Shown here: in pieces, positions 35,901 to 47,621 of the stretch
Layout of the letters: each line of letters starts with the position of its first letter
Position numbering within the stretch: position 1 is the stretch's first letter
Made by a program: the position numbers and the translations under genes
Assembly: GCA_035236585.1 (NCBI GenBank)
Contig: CP141136.1
Span: 31,332,949-31,396,948 of the forward strand
DNA length: 64,000 nucleotides
Direction: 5' to 3'
From: Warburgia ugandensis
Lineage: Eukaryota > Streptophyta > Magnoliopsida > Canellales > Canellaceae
Notes under the pieces: model-generated
Seen by the model: only the letters and a program-made list of their open reading frames with translations
Database searches by the model: none
Told to the model about the DNA's origin: nothing

Positions 35901-37438
35901 TTCAATGTCAGCATCAACGTCATCTCGCCCTACCATGCTCGCCATCCACCCATCATAGTCTTTCTAGCATTTGTAACCAACATGAAGTTGTGGGTGACTA
36001 TAATCCTCTGTGGCTGAGAAATAAAAATGAACTCCACTAGGTAGGACAAAGTCAACCCTCCTTCGACTGCAATCAATAATGGCACGATACTTAGATAGAA
36101 AATCCATGCCCACGATCACATCATATGGAATAATGTCCATTAACTCCAGATCAAACCTCCTTGTGACCTACCATGTCAATATCACAATTTCGACACACTC
36201 TGTTGGAGGTGATGCTCATCCCTAGAGGCAACTCAACTTGCAATGTTGAGTCCAATGGTTCTGTTTCCATGCTTAAGTCACAAACAATTGAGGATAAAAT
36301 GAAAGAATGTGTTGCACCTGAATCAAACAATGCTCTAACCCAAGTGTGAAACAACAAAAATGTATCTTCTATAACTGTACGATCAAGCAGGGTGTCTGGC
36401 TGTGTCAATGCATAGACTCTGCCCTGTGTCCTCTGCTCAGAAATAGGAGGTACGCCTCTGAATGGTGCATCTGCCCTCTATGCTAGTGGTCGACCCTGAG
36501 GACTTGGTCTATTGCTACTCTGCACACTGCCTTGTGTGCTTTATGCTTAGGACAATCTCTCTTGAAATGGCCCTCCTGTCCACAACCATAACATGTCTTA
36601 TTGGCCATTCCAAGGGATAGAGAATGGGCCTGTGTGTTCTGTGCCTGAGGAGAATACCCCTTCCTCCTCTTATCCTTGCTACCCTGAAAGTGAGGTTTTC
36701 CAAAACTTCTCTTCTTAAACTCAAATGCACTGGTTTCTCTGCCCTGATCCTGCTCAATCAGTTGCGCTCTATCTACAGCCTCAGCATAGTCTCCCAACTT
36801 GAAAGGTACCAAGCACTGTTGGATAGAGGATCTTAGGCCCTGGATGAAGCGATAGGCCTTATCCTAGCAATGGGGATCATCAATGGTGCATATCGTGCCA
36901 ACTGATCAAATCTGGCAGCGTAATATCCCACAGTCATGTCACGTTGCGTGAGCCTCAAAAACTCAGCCACTTTAGCATCTCTCTGAGCGCCGGGAAAGTA
37001 CTTTGCTAAATAGGCCTCTCTGAAAAGCTCCCAAGTCCACTCCTCATCGACTCTAACACTTCTTGCCACCCGCCACCAGTGAATAGTCTCACCAATGAAC
37101 TGAAATGTAGCCACCCATACCTTCAGATCTTCGTCGATTTTTTGTGCCTTGAAGATCCTTTGTATCTACTCTAACCAGTCCTCTGCTTCGATGGGATCTA
37201 ACATCCCATCAAACTTGGGTGGCCCCAACTTCCTGAACTCTGGCAAGGCAAGTGTTTCCCTGTTTATGCTCTCTCTAGGAGCTCTAGGGCCTAGTGGATT
37301 AGAGGGCTGACCTCTTGCTCCCCTGCCAATAGCATCAACAATTGCCTAGGCCATCTGTCCTATGGCATCCTGGACTGGATCACTCACATGCAATGCTAGC
37401 CTTGCAGAACTCGAGTCGTCACTCCTAGTCTCCACCAT
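32959..37438 (-). pseudogene. gag-pol polyprotein of the Tekay-like chromovirus
   Basis: Start ATG at 37438 (MVETRSDDSS), stop at 32959, about 1493 codons, the normal length. Order: gag core with FREAYLAKYFPG and RLTQRDMTVGYYAARF (about 37025-36905); zinc knuckle CYGCGQEGHFKRDC (about 36597-36550); protease LFDSGATHSF (Asp at about 36324); RT with [11 protein letters not shown] (about 35850) and FVDDVLIYS (first Asp codon 35329-35331); RNase H with [18 protein letters not shown] (about 34797-34742) ending VADALSRK; integrase HHCC region (about 34230-34110) and catalytic triad DFVVGLP (Asp about 34035), VSDRDSRF and SERV (Glu about 33744) with 35-residue D-E spacing; C-terminal chromodomain-like WQHHGTEEATWELE (about 33060). 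In-frame stops occur in gag, after protease, repeatedly in RT, in integrase and twice around the chromodomain, so it is dead. Most stops look like C-to-T changes (inference). Antisense open frames are shadows. Confidence 0.93.
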
Positions 37439-37600
37439 GACTATGCCCTTCACAACATCATCAATAAGGGTTAGTCACTTATTAACCATGCTGAAAGTAG
37501 TCAACAATCAACAAGGTTACTTTCAGAAGCCACAAAACATTCAAATTTTTATCATCATAAACAATAATAAAAGATGTTCACCACCAGTGATCTACCGCCG

Positions 37601-37613
37601 TGCTCTAATACCA
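37601..37613 (-). other. Primer-binding site of the Tekay-like element
   Basis: Minus strand TGGTATTAGAGCA, three bases from the 5' LTR end, matches the initiator methionine tRNA complement TGGTATCAGAGC with one C-to-T change. Confidence 0.85.
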
Positions 37614-38375
37614 AGTTGTCACGATCCCAATCCCCAGGGCCGCGATTAGGCTTAATCAAGCCTAACGATTGGCCGAGCTAGGCCTACGTGGCCTTGCTTC
37701 TTCTTTTTTCTTTTCTTTTTTTATATCACAGTAGAAGTGTTGAGATGGCTAGGTGATCTTGTCTTGTGCAAGTCACAGTTTACTAGTAAAATATTTTTCT
37801 CCTTTTACAACCGAGTCCTACCGAAATTTTGGCAGAGTCTCCCCTATTTTTTGGACTTATGCATTTAACGCATGCTATGCAGTTCACCTGATAAACAATA
37901 TAAAAATTATAATTTCCTGAAGGGAGACTCAGTCTCCATACTATCTATCATAATAAAACATATATGATGCATAAGAATCAGTGTCAAAAATAAGATATAA
38001 CTTGTTTACAGCATTAACACATATGTACATGTATATATATACAACTCAAAATTTAATGTCTTCAAGCAAGCTTTCTTCAATTCACTCAACGACCTTTCTC
38101 CTCTTTGCCTGACTGGTACCTGCAAAATAATAAGGTGAGCTGCGAAGCCTAGTAAGGGAAGAGAACTAAACCCATGCATATTTAGACATTCTTATTGTTA
38201 CGCTTAAAAACACATTCAATATAACATGAGCATTCATTTACATTTTAACTAGTCATATACAACGTCATTAGCATGTGCTATCAAGTAAGGCCTATGGGTA
38301 TTAGAGAAAAATTACAGTTTTCCCCCAAATTCAAATATGACGCAACAGTCATCGCATGCAAACAAGCACGCCTCA

Positions 38376-41031
38376 TGTGACGACTCGAGTTTTCTCATGC
38401 ATTTTTAAATGCAATATCTAACTCCTAAGGCGGGATGCATCCCTATTTGAAAATCATTTTATGAAAACCATGCAATGCAGTGGAAATCTTTAGTTTTAAA
38501 CTCATTTTGAAAACCCCGAGTGTCATACGACAATCAAAGTAGTTTTTTGAAAAACTTCAGAAATCATAAATGTTTTTCCAAGTCTATCCAGTCACAGCTC
38601 ACAGCCCAACTGTAATTAAATACAAATACATGTCCCAAGGGCAGAGACTTTACTTACATGTATGATTGTCTCCTTTTGATTTACTTGCTCGTAGCACTAA
38701 CATAGGCGTCTTCTACTCATGAATGGAGCTATCCTGAAAAATGTTAAGGATAGGGTGAGTATATACTATACTCAGTAGGAGTCTATCACTACTAGTTTTG
38801 CAATGCATGCTATGTTTAAAAGCATATGCTCTTTAAAACATGTGCATGTTCAAACAACCATGTTCAATATCGATATTAAAAACCATTGTCGAATTGGAAT
38901 ACTGACGACTAAAGAATCACATAATCCAAGTCGAAATTATCATATATATCATAAACATCATGATATGCATAAGATGCTCAGCTGAATCCAACTCATGGAT
39001 ATCTGGTATGGTCAACCAACCTCATGTCATGCCATATGCAATGCAAGTAAATCCTCAAACCATAGGGCCCAACTATGCCCACAACCTCGCCGCCGTGTGA
39101 TCCCCAGGTACCTAGGGACATAGTATGCCTCTACGGGACATATGACACTTCGACCCAATGCCTTGACACCAGTGGTAGCCCCCTGTACCACATGCAGTCG
39201 AAGCAGGGACATGCCCTTTTTGGGCGTGGTACCCATCCACCTAATAGTGGTAGAGGCTGGAGGCCAACCCAAACCTCGCCCACAAGCTTACCAGCCCAAA
39301 TCATATACGATTAAACAAGCAAAAAACCTTTTTTTCAAAACCTGTCCTCTTTGGTTCCCTCACAACTGCCTGGCCCTCACAACTGCCTACCCAGTGTCTT
39401 TTGGGCACTCCAGCGTCTTTTGGTAACCCTTAAGAACATGCAATTTTTCAAGAACTCAATGCTCACAAATCATGCAATATATGCAATTGTTTGCAAAACA
39501 TGTCTATGCATAATGTATTTAATCATATGCATGTTGAATTCATTTATATGCTAAACAAGCCATAAAATAAGTCATGCTAAACAAGTCATATAATTTATAC
39601 TTAAAACATGCATTCAAAACAATCATGGCTCTTTTTAAAAGTCTAGTAGTGATAGAGCACCTACCTCAAAGTCTCCTGGAGTCGCGTCCTTTATCACTTC
39701 AACCCGTCCCTAGGTCTCATTTATAAACTCCTAGGTATGAATGGATACAAGGAGTCCTTATTAATTTCATCTATCTAGAAATTAGATCGCTAGATTTGCC
39801 TTTTAAGGTCATGGGTCCTTGCCTAATTCATTATCAGGCTGGATCCTATGATGTGGATCTACTATTCCATGGCTAACTCTGTAAATTGTCCTCTAATCCT
39901 ATCTTTAAAGTCTCAATGGGTTCGCATGTCCCAGTTCCCAGGACACCCGTGCATCCTGGTTGAATTGCGACCGTCTAGTGTGCATGTGTGCCCAAAGGCC
40001 ATGCCAGGGACCGCGTTTTGCACGCGCACATGCACGCTCAAGTGACGCGCTATAACGCGCATCATCGCACAGACGCACCTTTGGTGTAGTATGGCGCGTC
40101 TCAGCTCCCAGGGCACCCCGTGCATCCTGGTCGAGCCAGGACCCGTGCCCCATGTCGCACGCGCACCCGAAGGCTGCACCAGGGACAATATAGGCACTGC
40201 CATACGCCTGAAACCCGTCCCAGGTGCACGTGCAGCATGGTGTCCCTGGGATGCCTGGTTCGTTCATGGCAGGCTGGAACCGGCTGCGTCTTCTCCAGCT
40301 GGGAAAATTGGCTGGGAAAAGGACTAGATCTAGCATGGATCTGGCCTAGGGAAAGCAACAAGGAGAGAAGGTAGGGGAAATCGACTTACCTAGATAGCTT
40401 AGGAGCGCCTATTGCCGGTGGTGCGTTTCCCTCTGCTGGAAATCCATGTTGTTGGAACCCACGAAGGGGAAAACCCCAATGCCAGACTAGAACAAGAGGA
40501 GAGAAGGGAATGGTGCGAATGGCTGGCCCAACTAGGGCCTAGCAGTTGCCGGAAACATGCAAAGAGATGGGTTTGAGATGGGTTTTCGATTTTTCCAGAA
40601 ACCCCAGTCTCAAAATGACTAGAAAATCACGTTTTTGGAGAGGGGGAGATGGGGCTTTTTTTATAACCCTACTATGGCGGTGCCACCCTTGGCGATGGCA
40701 GATCTCTCTGGAAACCAGGGATTCTGGAGAAATCTAGAGGAAGAAGACGATGGGGTGTCGTTATCAAAACGGCCCCCCTGTGTTTTCTGCCTTTTTCGTT
40801 TTTAATTCAAATTATAGGAATACCCCTAATATTTAAACGGCCGTAACTTCTTCATATGAACTCCGTTTTTATAGTTGTTTACGGCGTTGGATTCCATTTT
40901 TCGAGTAGAATCTAATGGTTCTAAGTTTTCTCACAAATTCCTTCATTTAATATTTTAAATAAAGTGAAACATTTAACTCAATTCATTTCCTATAGAATGT
41001 CCAATTTAGCGTAAATTACTCGGGCATTATA
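38376..41031 (-). mobile_element. Solo LTR E3 nested in the Tekay 5' LTR (2656 bp)
   Basis: TGTGACGACTCGAG...GGGCATTATA, flanked by CCTCA (38371-38375) and CCCCA (41032-41036). The undisturbed 3' LTR shows 'cacaccccagaagg' at this site, so the original target was CCCCA and the left copy has one C-to-T change. It is homologous along its length to E2. The last base pair TA replaces CA. A CpG- and GC-rich segment lies at 39900-40760. No internal domain. Open frames on both strands in the GC-rich part are not supported. Confidence 0.93.
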
Positions 41032-41219
41032 CCCCATAAGGATTTCTCATTTGTGCCAACCATAGGACATTCAATAGATGAGTGACTAAGTCATGGACCT
41101 CATTCTAAAGTTAAATGTAAACCATAAGCGTTACATCAAACAAAGCTGCATACTCATTAATGACTTTCTCAGTAATATTAAGCATGCCTAGCATTACATC
41201 AGGATTCAATAGTCATCTC

Positions 41220-41710
41220 CCTCAAGGATTACCATCTTGGGAGGCCCACTATGTGTATCATCATCAAGGCAGCCAGACCCTCAGGATTTACCATCTTGGG
41301 CAGTGCCAAAGTCAGGTTCCCTCAGGATTTACCATCTTGGGTGGTTCCACCCTAGTCGAAATCAACCAGGCAGCCCTTTCCCTCAGGGTTTACCATCTTG
41401 GGTAACTCAATATGCCAGCTCATCCCTCAAGGTTTTCCATCTTGGTTGGCTCCACCGTGATCCTAAAAGACCAGGCAGCCCTTTCCCTCAAGAATTACCA
41501 TCTTGGGAGGCTTAATACCTCACAGCTCATCCCTAAGGGTTTACCATCTTGGGAGGCTCAATACCTGACAGTCCATTCCTCAGGATTTACCATCTTGGGT
41601 GGCTTCACCTTAGTTGCAAGCAGCCAGGTAGACCTTTCCCTCAGGGTTTACCATCTTGGAAGGCGTCATCATAGCTTACCGGGTGGCCCTTAGGGCTTAC
41701 TATCTTGGGC
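41220..41710 (-). repeat. LTR minisatellite of the 5' LTR, ten units
   Basis: Same core TTTACCATCTTGGG as 30687-31240, at about 41229, 41288, 41331, 41391, 41434, 41494, 41540, 41587, 41647 and 41697. One dimer present in the 3' LTR (about 30999-31107) is reduced here. Confidence 0.9.
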
Positions 41711-42850
41711 TTGACCATTTTATAATAGTTTGCATCATTATAACAGTTAAGCATAGTAAATCAAACTATAGCATGACCATTTCAATAAGAAATTACAATT
41801 TCTATCATCCATTCAACCAAGGTGACAATATATTCATTTTACACATGCATAAAGTCAATTTCAAGAGAACATAACAACAAGAATTTAAGGAATGAAAGGG
41901 TTTAGGGTCCTTACCTGCTCTTCACGTACAATTTAAAGTTCTATTGCTAGAACCGTTCACACTGCTCTCAAACCTCTACAACAAATACAAGTTCTAAGTA
42001 AATTTCAGAATTTCATGCCATTTTCTATAATCACTTCTAATTCTACATTCACCATGTTCTTAATCTAACCTCATATATCTAGATCAAGGATTTGCACACC
42101 AATTGGTCGTTATCCAATTGGATCAGCACCATTGGTCTTACATCGATGGTCTAGATCAAGCGTGTACCTCTAGAAGTTTTAATTTCCAATATTTTAGGTA
42201 AGTTATTTCACAATTCAATGCTTTTAGCAATAATTCATGGTCTGATATCCTTTCCTAACCTCTGACATTCGCTGATCGAGTATTGGATGGCCAGATAGGA
42301 TCTCCCATCAATTTATTCGTAATTAGTCAACCATTTCTATGATAATTCATCACCAATGGTTACTTGGAATTATATTTGACCTAAATTTACCTCCCGATCA
42401 CATTTTAACAGTCGGATGTTAAGGTTTCAAACTTTTCCTATGCATTAAGAAGCAATTTCGTGGACCAATCGATTTTTGATCGACGATCTGTCTTCGCGGA
42501 TGAAAAGATCACGCGCGAATTGTCCATATCTGAAAATTTTCATTTTTCACAATTTTTTAGGGGTCACCGTCGCCGGAGAAGGTGACCGGATTCCGGTCAT
42601 CGCCGGCGACACAGGTGACGTCATTTTTCAACGAAATTTGATGGGGGGTGCCATTATCAATTTGGACCCCCTCTACCTCAATGGTGAAATCCTTGGGTCT
42701 TTCGCTCCTGATCTTCGTTTCGCGTGTTCTTAGTGTCGGTGGAAAGCTCTCTCCGAGCACAGTCTGATGAGTGACTTAGCATCATGAATTTCTAATGTTC
42801 GTGATTTTTACGCTTTACTCCACTATTTAGGACATGGGCATGACACCTTT

Positions 42851-43860
42851 AAACCCCTAGGTTACTCCTAATGGATGAGTTATAATCCCATAGGGGTTTC
42901 CAAAAATGATACTCATAAACACTTTAAAACCATTATGGAAATTTATTTATGTCTCTGAGAATTTTTCTTCTATTTAATGTTCAATAAAGATTTAACTTTA
43001 GCATGTTAATAAAAATGAATAGTAGTTCAAAATCCTACTCTTATGCTAAAGACCTTCCATTACCAATCAAGCCTCAGAATGTGAGTGTGTAAATATAACC
43101 AATATACATAATAGTTAGTATCTAAGTAAAGTATAATCTAAATTATCATCCAAAAGTATGCTTTGACTTCAAAATCTCTTAGGATATACTTAACACTTAG
43201 AAAGAAGTCACTCAGAAGTGGATAGTACTCTCATCAATATGTGAGTAGAATAATATTTATCAAAGGAAAATTCTCACATATTTCATACCAAGAATGATAA
43301 CTTAGAAGAAGAAAAAAATCTAATAATGGTCTCATGGAAAGGATACCAACTAATAAAAAAAATTAGCTCTACCAAAATCCCTATTCATTCATAACCACAT
43401 CTTAATCATACTACTCATAAGATCAACTAAGACTTATAATAGGACAAAACAAAGGCTTAGTATATGATTATCAAAGAAAATAGTATAAGATAGACGAAGG
43501 TGTTTTGAAAAATATCTAAAGGTCTTCTAATAAGGTATTTATAGTATTCTTTTCCACACATAAGAGTGAACATTTCCTTTTCTTTGGCTATCTCTTTCTT
43601 CGCTTTTTCAATTTTCAACTTGACTTTATTTATAGCCTTTTTAAATTCTTCTTCCTTTTAGCCTTTTGATGTTCATCTCTTGAATTATATTATTCATATT
43701 TTTCTCAAGATAATCCTTCAACCATCTCTACATATTTCTCTAACAACTAGTTAGCATATATATTATAGGGTTAAATATGGGTAATGGTGAATTGGCTATC
43801 AAAGAAAAGGTTTAATAGCCTTTTTAAATTCTTCTTCCTTTTAGCATTGTAAAAATGTGT
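42851..43860 (-). other. 3' noncoding region of element C
   Basis: Homologous to about 10720-11560 of element A: 'aactttagcatg.taataaaaatga.tag', 'tttgac.tcaa.atctct.a', and 'atgtgag.agaat.at'. No open frame. Indicates that C belongs to the same Athila/Tat-like lineage as A. Confidence 0.6.
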
Positions 43861-43918
43861 TCCTCCTTGAATTTAGGTGGGCAACCCTCCAAAAAAGTCC
43901 CTCTGATGAGATTTAAGT

Positions 43919-44323
43919 TTGGTCTTCTTTGCATTGCTTCTTCTCATTGGTCTACACTAGTTTAGGTCTTTTCTTTTTGGTCATTTAGGATAGCTTTGGG
44001 GCAGAGATAATCTTGGCCTTTAACTATTCCAAAGTTATGATAAACCATGATTGTGGATTTCTCATTTTAGCTCCTCTTCCTTTCATATTTTTCTTCATTA
44101 TTCTCCTATGCTTTTGTTGTGGTCCTTAAACTTGCAAGCACATGAATCATTGTAGGATAATATGCCAGTGAGGTTGATCTCATGTGGAATTGAATGATTT
44201 GTGTGATTAGTGAATCCTTACTTAAACTACTTAGCCTAGCCAAAGATGAAGCAGAAATTTCTAGAGAAGTTCACAGATTTGTCTTGATAATTTTGAGGAT
44301 AAAATTTTAAAAGGACGGAAGAA
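43919..44323 (+). pseudogene. 3' end of gag-pol and PPT of element B
   Basis: The end reads 'cttgataattttgaggataaaattttaaaaggacggaagaa' immediately before the 3' LTR. This is the typical gypsy C-terminus 'FEDKILKG' followed by a purine tract. Upstream of about 44200 I cannot recognise coding sequence; a piece near 44120-44190 resembles an Athila LTR end, so the region is rearranged. Confidence 0.5.
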
Positions 44324-47300
44324 TGTAATGGTTTGAAACTTCATATTATATAAATGCATTAATTTGTAAGAATTTACCAATAAAATCAAGTTAGCTTAAT
44401 AGCTTTAAGTGTCTGTAAATGTTAGGATTTGGGTTCAAGTCAAACATGCTGATAATTAAATTGTCTTTTTTGGAAAACAAAATTTTGGTACAGGATTTTC
44501 GGACATCTAGATCTTAGTTTAGAATGATCTTAACCATAGGGAACTGTACAACTATAGAATTTTTTTTATAGAATTCAATCAGATGGAACATCTCATATCA
44601 ATGGCTGAGATGTACAACCAAAGACGTTCTGATTACAGGAAATGAATGGTTGATATGAGATCTTATTAATGCAATTTGGATTAGGATAGTGGACGATTTT
44701 CAGAGCTAAAAATGTGATATGTAGATGGTAGATCATGCCTGATTTTAAGCAAAATTAAAACTTGATTGGGTAAGTGGAGATTGAGACGGGGAAGGTCTGC
44801 TAAAGTGGGGGTTGCAGATCCTAATTTTTAGCGCAAACAAGTCTATAATAGGACATGTTGGACTCCAAATAGCAAAGAAGGAGAAACACGCAGAGAAAGA
44901 GAGGAAGAGGGAGTGAGAAGGAGAAGGAGAAGAAGAGAAGGAGAAGGAGAAGGAGAGAGGGAGCGTTGGATCCTTGCCACTTGAAGTAGGAAATCACTAC
45001 AGAATAAGTTGCAATCGTGACAGGTAAACGGGATATGATATTTTTAGGCTAGATATTGGTTTTTCTCTTCAAAATGAAATGAGTTTTTGTGTGATATTGC
45101 TATGGTTTAGATTCATGCGTAAGTGTTGATTTCTCCTGAAACTTTTAGCATGTTTGAATCTTGATTAGATGTAAGATTTAGGTTGATTTCCGTTGATGCT
45201 TTACCGGTTTAAAAAAATCCCGCTTCTAGACGTGTTTCTGTTATACACATATAATCATTATCATGTGCATTGTTTTACTTTGATTCAATGAAAGATTGTA
45301 TGCATAACTAAATTGTTTCTGAATTCTATGATTTAATCTACTGAAATCATTCACCCGTTAATGTTGTAAGGATTTGTAATCATTCAACGTACATGTTTAA
45401 GCATTCTTGATATCTTATCTGGTGTACAAAGCTCATGTGCACACCCTGAATACCGATGTGCATGATTTTGAATCTGAGATCAAGGTTAAATACCTCTCTT
45501 GTATGTGGCACTAGTCCAAAAACAAAGAATCAATACTTTCATGCAGATGATAGACTGAGACTACTAACTAGTCCAAAAAATTATTAGTAAAATCAGTAAC
45601 TTGCAACTCAAGTTGCTCTGCCTCTTTTCATTGAACCAGCCCTGATATCAGTACCAAAATGCAGGAAAATGATCCAAATCCATAGGCCAACGCATCTTAC
45701 TCACTGAGTATTCGAAGAGAAACCACCTAGAAAAAATATTGACACTAAGCCAGTGTATAGCAGTACCATCATAGTAAATAGCTTAGAGAATGTGACGCCT
45801 TACACACCAAGCTAATCTAACATCTCAAGGTTGCTTGAATGGCAATAATAAAACTCAAACGTTTAAATCCTGCGAAGTAGTCCAAAATCAAAGACATTTA
45901 ATATCTAACTATTGGCTGAATTGGCAACAGTAGATAGCTTGAAGACTTAGATGTTTAAGGCCTACAAAATAGTCCTAAAATGAAGATTTTAATTGTTTTA
46001 CTGTGGGCTGAATGGCAATAGTAGGCACCTTAAGGAATTAGATGGTTAAACCATGTAAAATAGTCTAAAGTCGAGCTCTAATGCCCTGTTACTGCACGAA
46101 TAAAACCTGAATGATTAATGAGCTGATAACATTTTTTTAGTGGAAAATTATCTAAATTCAACTCCATACATCCCATCCTTCTACCCTTTTCCAAAATCAG
46201 ATAAAAACCAAACCAATCAGGATAATATCAAACTAGAACTCAAATGGAAAATTGACAGGAGTAAACTCATCTTATATGCTAGATGATTTGTCCTAAGAGT
46301 AAACGTTTTGTCTCTCCATGGAAAACAAACCAGTCATGTAACTCGCATACTACTCCAATGCTCCTAATCATAATAGTTAAAGATGAAACTAGATAAGACA
46401 GGAAGCTCGATAGTAGAGAAAGGAAATGAATGCTTTCTTGTCGTTATTATTCCATGCACGTGTCTTGCAATTGCACAGATTCTTGTGAACTTCAAAATGA
46501 TTATATCTTACTAGTGGGGATTTCAAATACAAATTTTACTCATGTGAATGATAAACAAATGCCTTTCGCATCATGAAATTTGAAATGATATCACCTTAAA
46601 GAGGTGTTTGATTTTGACCTTACAAGAGTGTGTCTTTGAACCGTGCAATAAGGGTGCAAGCAGTATCAATTGACTTATATACAACTTATAATAGTTGGAG
46701 TGAGGGTGTATGACCCTAATGGCTCTATGCTAGGAGGATTCAGATTGGCACTTGACCTCTAAGAAGGATACGTGCCTAATAGAAAGGCTGTTATTATGGG
46801 AGTATGTACATGGGAAGACTATTGTCCATCCTGATCCGGTGGCCCTATGAGGACCAGTATAAACCACTTGGTGTTCACAGTTGGACGGTGGTTCCTTTAT
46901 GTGCATAGCATATTGTCCTATTGTAATATAGACATAGTCTAACATGTCAGTCATCCTTAAGGGCACATGCCATTTGCCTGTAAGATCATGTGGCAAGACA
47001 TACGATGTCACTCAGGGATATGATATGATTATTTTTAGATGTTTGATACATCTCTTGATTCTTAGCCATGTCAAGTTAATTGTTACTCATAGATTTTAAT
47101 ATCGATCAATTTATCTGATGCATTCATCTTATCTTACGTACATGCTGATTTTCATGGCCTTGGACTAACTTAGGAATTCTCTATTTGAGTGGTAATACTC
47201 GCCTCTAAAAACATTTCAAGTGAAACATTCAGGGACTAGTTCAGTTTTGGTGAGCAGGACTCAGAAATTAGTGGATTAGAAATATGACAAATGTTTTAGA

Positions 47301-47621
47301 ACCTAGTTTAATTTCAGCAGTTACTTCTTTAGTTGACATTTGACTATTGTTAACAGACATGTAATAGAATGACAAAAATTCTTTAATATGGAATGCATGG
47401 TTAATTTAGTTTGTTTGTGCTATAACAAGTGGGTCCTAATAGTGCTCACTTTATGCTCTTATTTTAATTATATAATATGCTTTTGAAATTATAATTGGGC
47501 TAAGGGAGCAGTTTAGAGAGTTAATGATTTCTATATGTTTTTAAAAAACAAATTCCAAGGAAATCTTGATTTTTTCTAAATAAAATTATGAAAACTATTT
47601 CTAAAAACCTAAGTCATCACA
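44324..47621 (+). repeat. 3' LTR of gypsy element B (3298 bp)
   Basis: Begins TGTAATGGTTTG right after the purine tract and ends AAGTCATCACA. Its last 600 bp match the 5' LTR remnant at 21720-22321. It includes a purine-rich leader at 44870-44960 and three loose ~85-bp repeats with 'tggcaa.agtag' at 45840, 45922 and 46013. No gene is supported in it. Confidence 0.8.

Larger units (their letters stand above)
29737..42845 (-). mobile_element. Tekay/Del-like chromovirus, complete with nested LTR
   Basis: Both LTRs start TGTCACGA and end TGACA, with perfect target duplications CCTTT at 29732-29736 and 42846-42850. Minus-strand order: 5' LTR (42845-37617, containing solo LTR E3), PBS, gag-pol (37438-32959), PPT, 3' LTR (32946-29737). 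The chromodomain-like C-terminus and the long LTR fit the Tekay/Del lineage of plant chromoviruses. Gag-pol has its full expected length (about 1490 codons) but many stops. Compared by eye, the LTRs differ at roughly one position in 20 in their first 90 bp. Confidence 0.93.
37617..42845 (-). repeat. 5' LTR of the Tekay-like element, with insertion and deletion
   Basis: Same ends as the 3' LTR (TGTCACGA...TGACA). Removing solo LTR E3 and its 5-bp duplication leaves about 2568 bp against 3210 bp on the other side. The difference is explained by one ~105-bp minisatellite dimer missing near 41540 and a ~600-bp deletion at about 42635 ('gtcatttttcaa' joined to 'ggggggtgcc'). Confidence 0.92.
27717..43913 (-). 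mobile_element. Athila-like element C remnant, split by the Tekay element
   Basis: Left part is the LTR (27717-29616) plus about 115 bp of internal sequence containing 'agtcctcaagcaaaaatac', similar to 'agtctcgagcaaaacatgc' at 10629 in element A. Right part (42851-43860) is homologous to the 3' noncoding region of A at 10720-11560. The last bit (about 43855-43913) repeats LTR sequence at 28981-29040. No coding domain is left; the element has lost gag-pol and its proper 5' LTR. TGATG occurs at both 27712-27716 and 43914-43918 but the right end is not a true LTR end, so this may be chance. The right limit is uncertain. Confidence 0.5.
21720..47621 (+). mobile_element. Ty3/gypsy element B, split by several later insertions
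   Basis: Pieces on the plus strand in correct order: 5' LTR remnant (21720-22321), PBS, gag and protease (22343-23802), LTR F1 (23803-26480, an insertion), RNase H and integrase (26500-27716), a large insertion (27717 to about 43913, elements C and Tekay), the gag-pol end and PPT-like 'aaaaggacggaagaa' (about 44200-44323), and the 3' LTR (44324-47621). The RT is absent, lost between F1 and the RNase H. Order, strand and the matching LTR ends support one original element. Lineage is probably chromovirus-like but is not certain. Confidence 0.7.
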
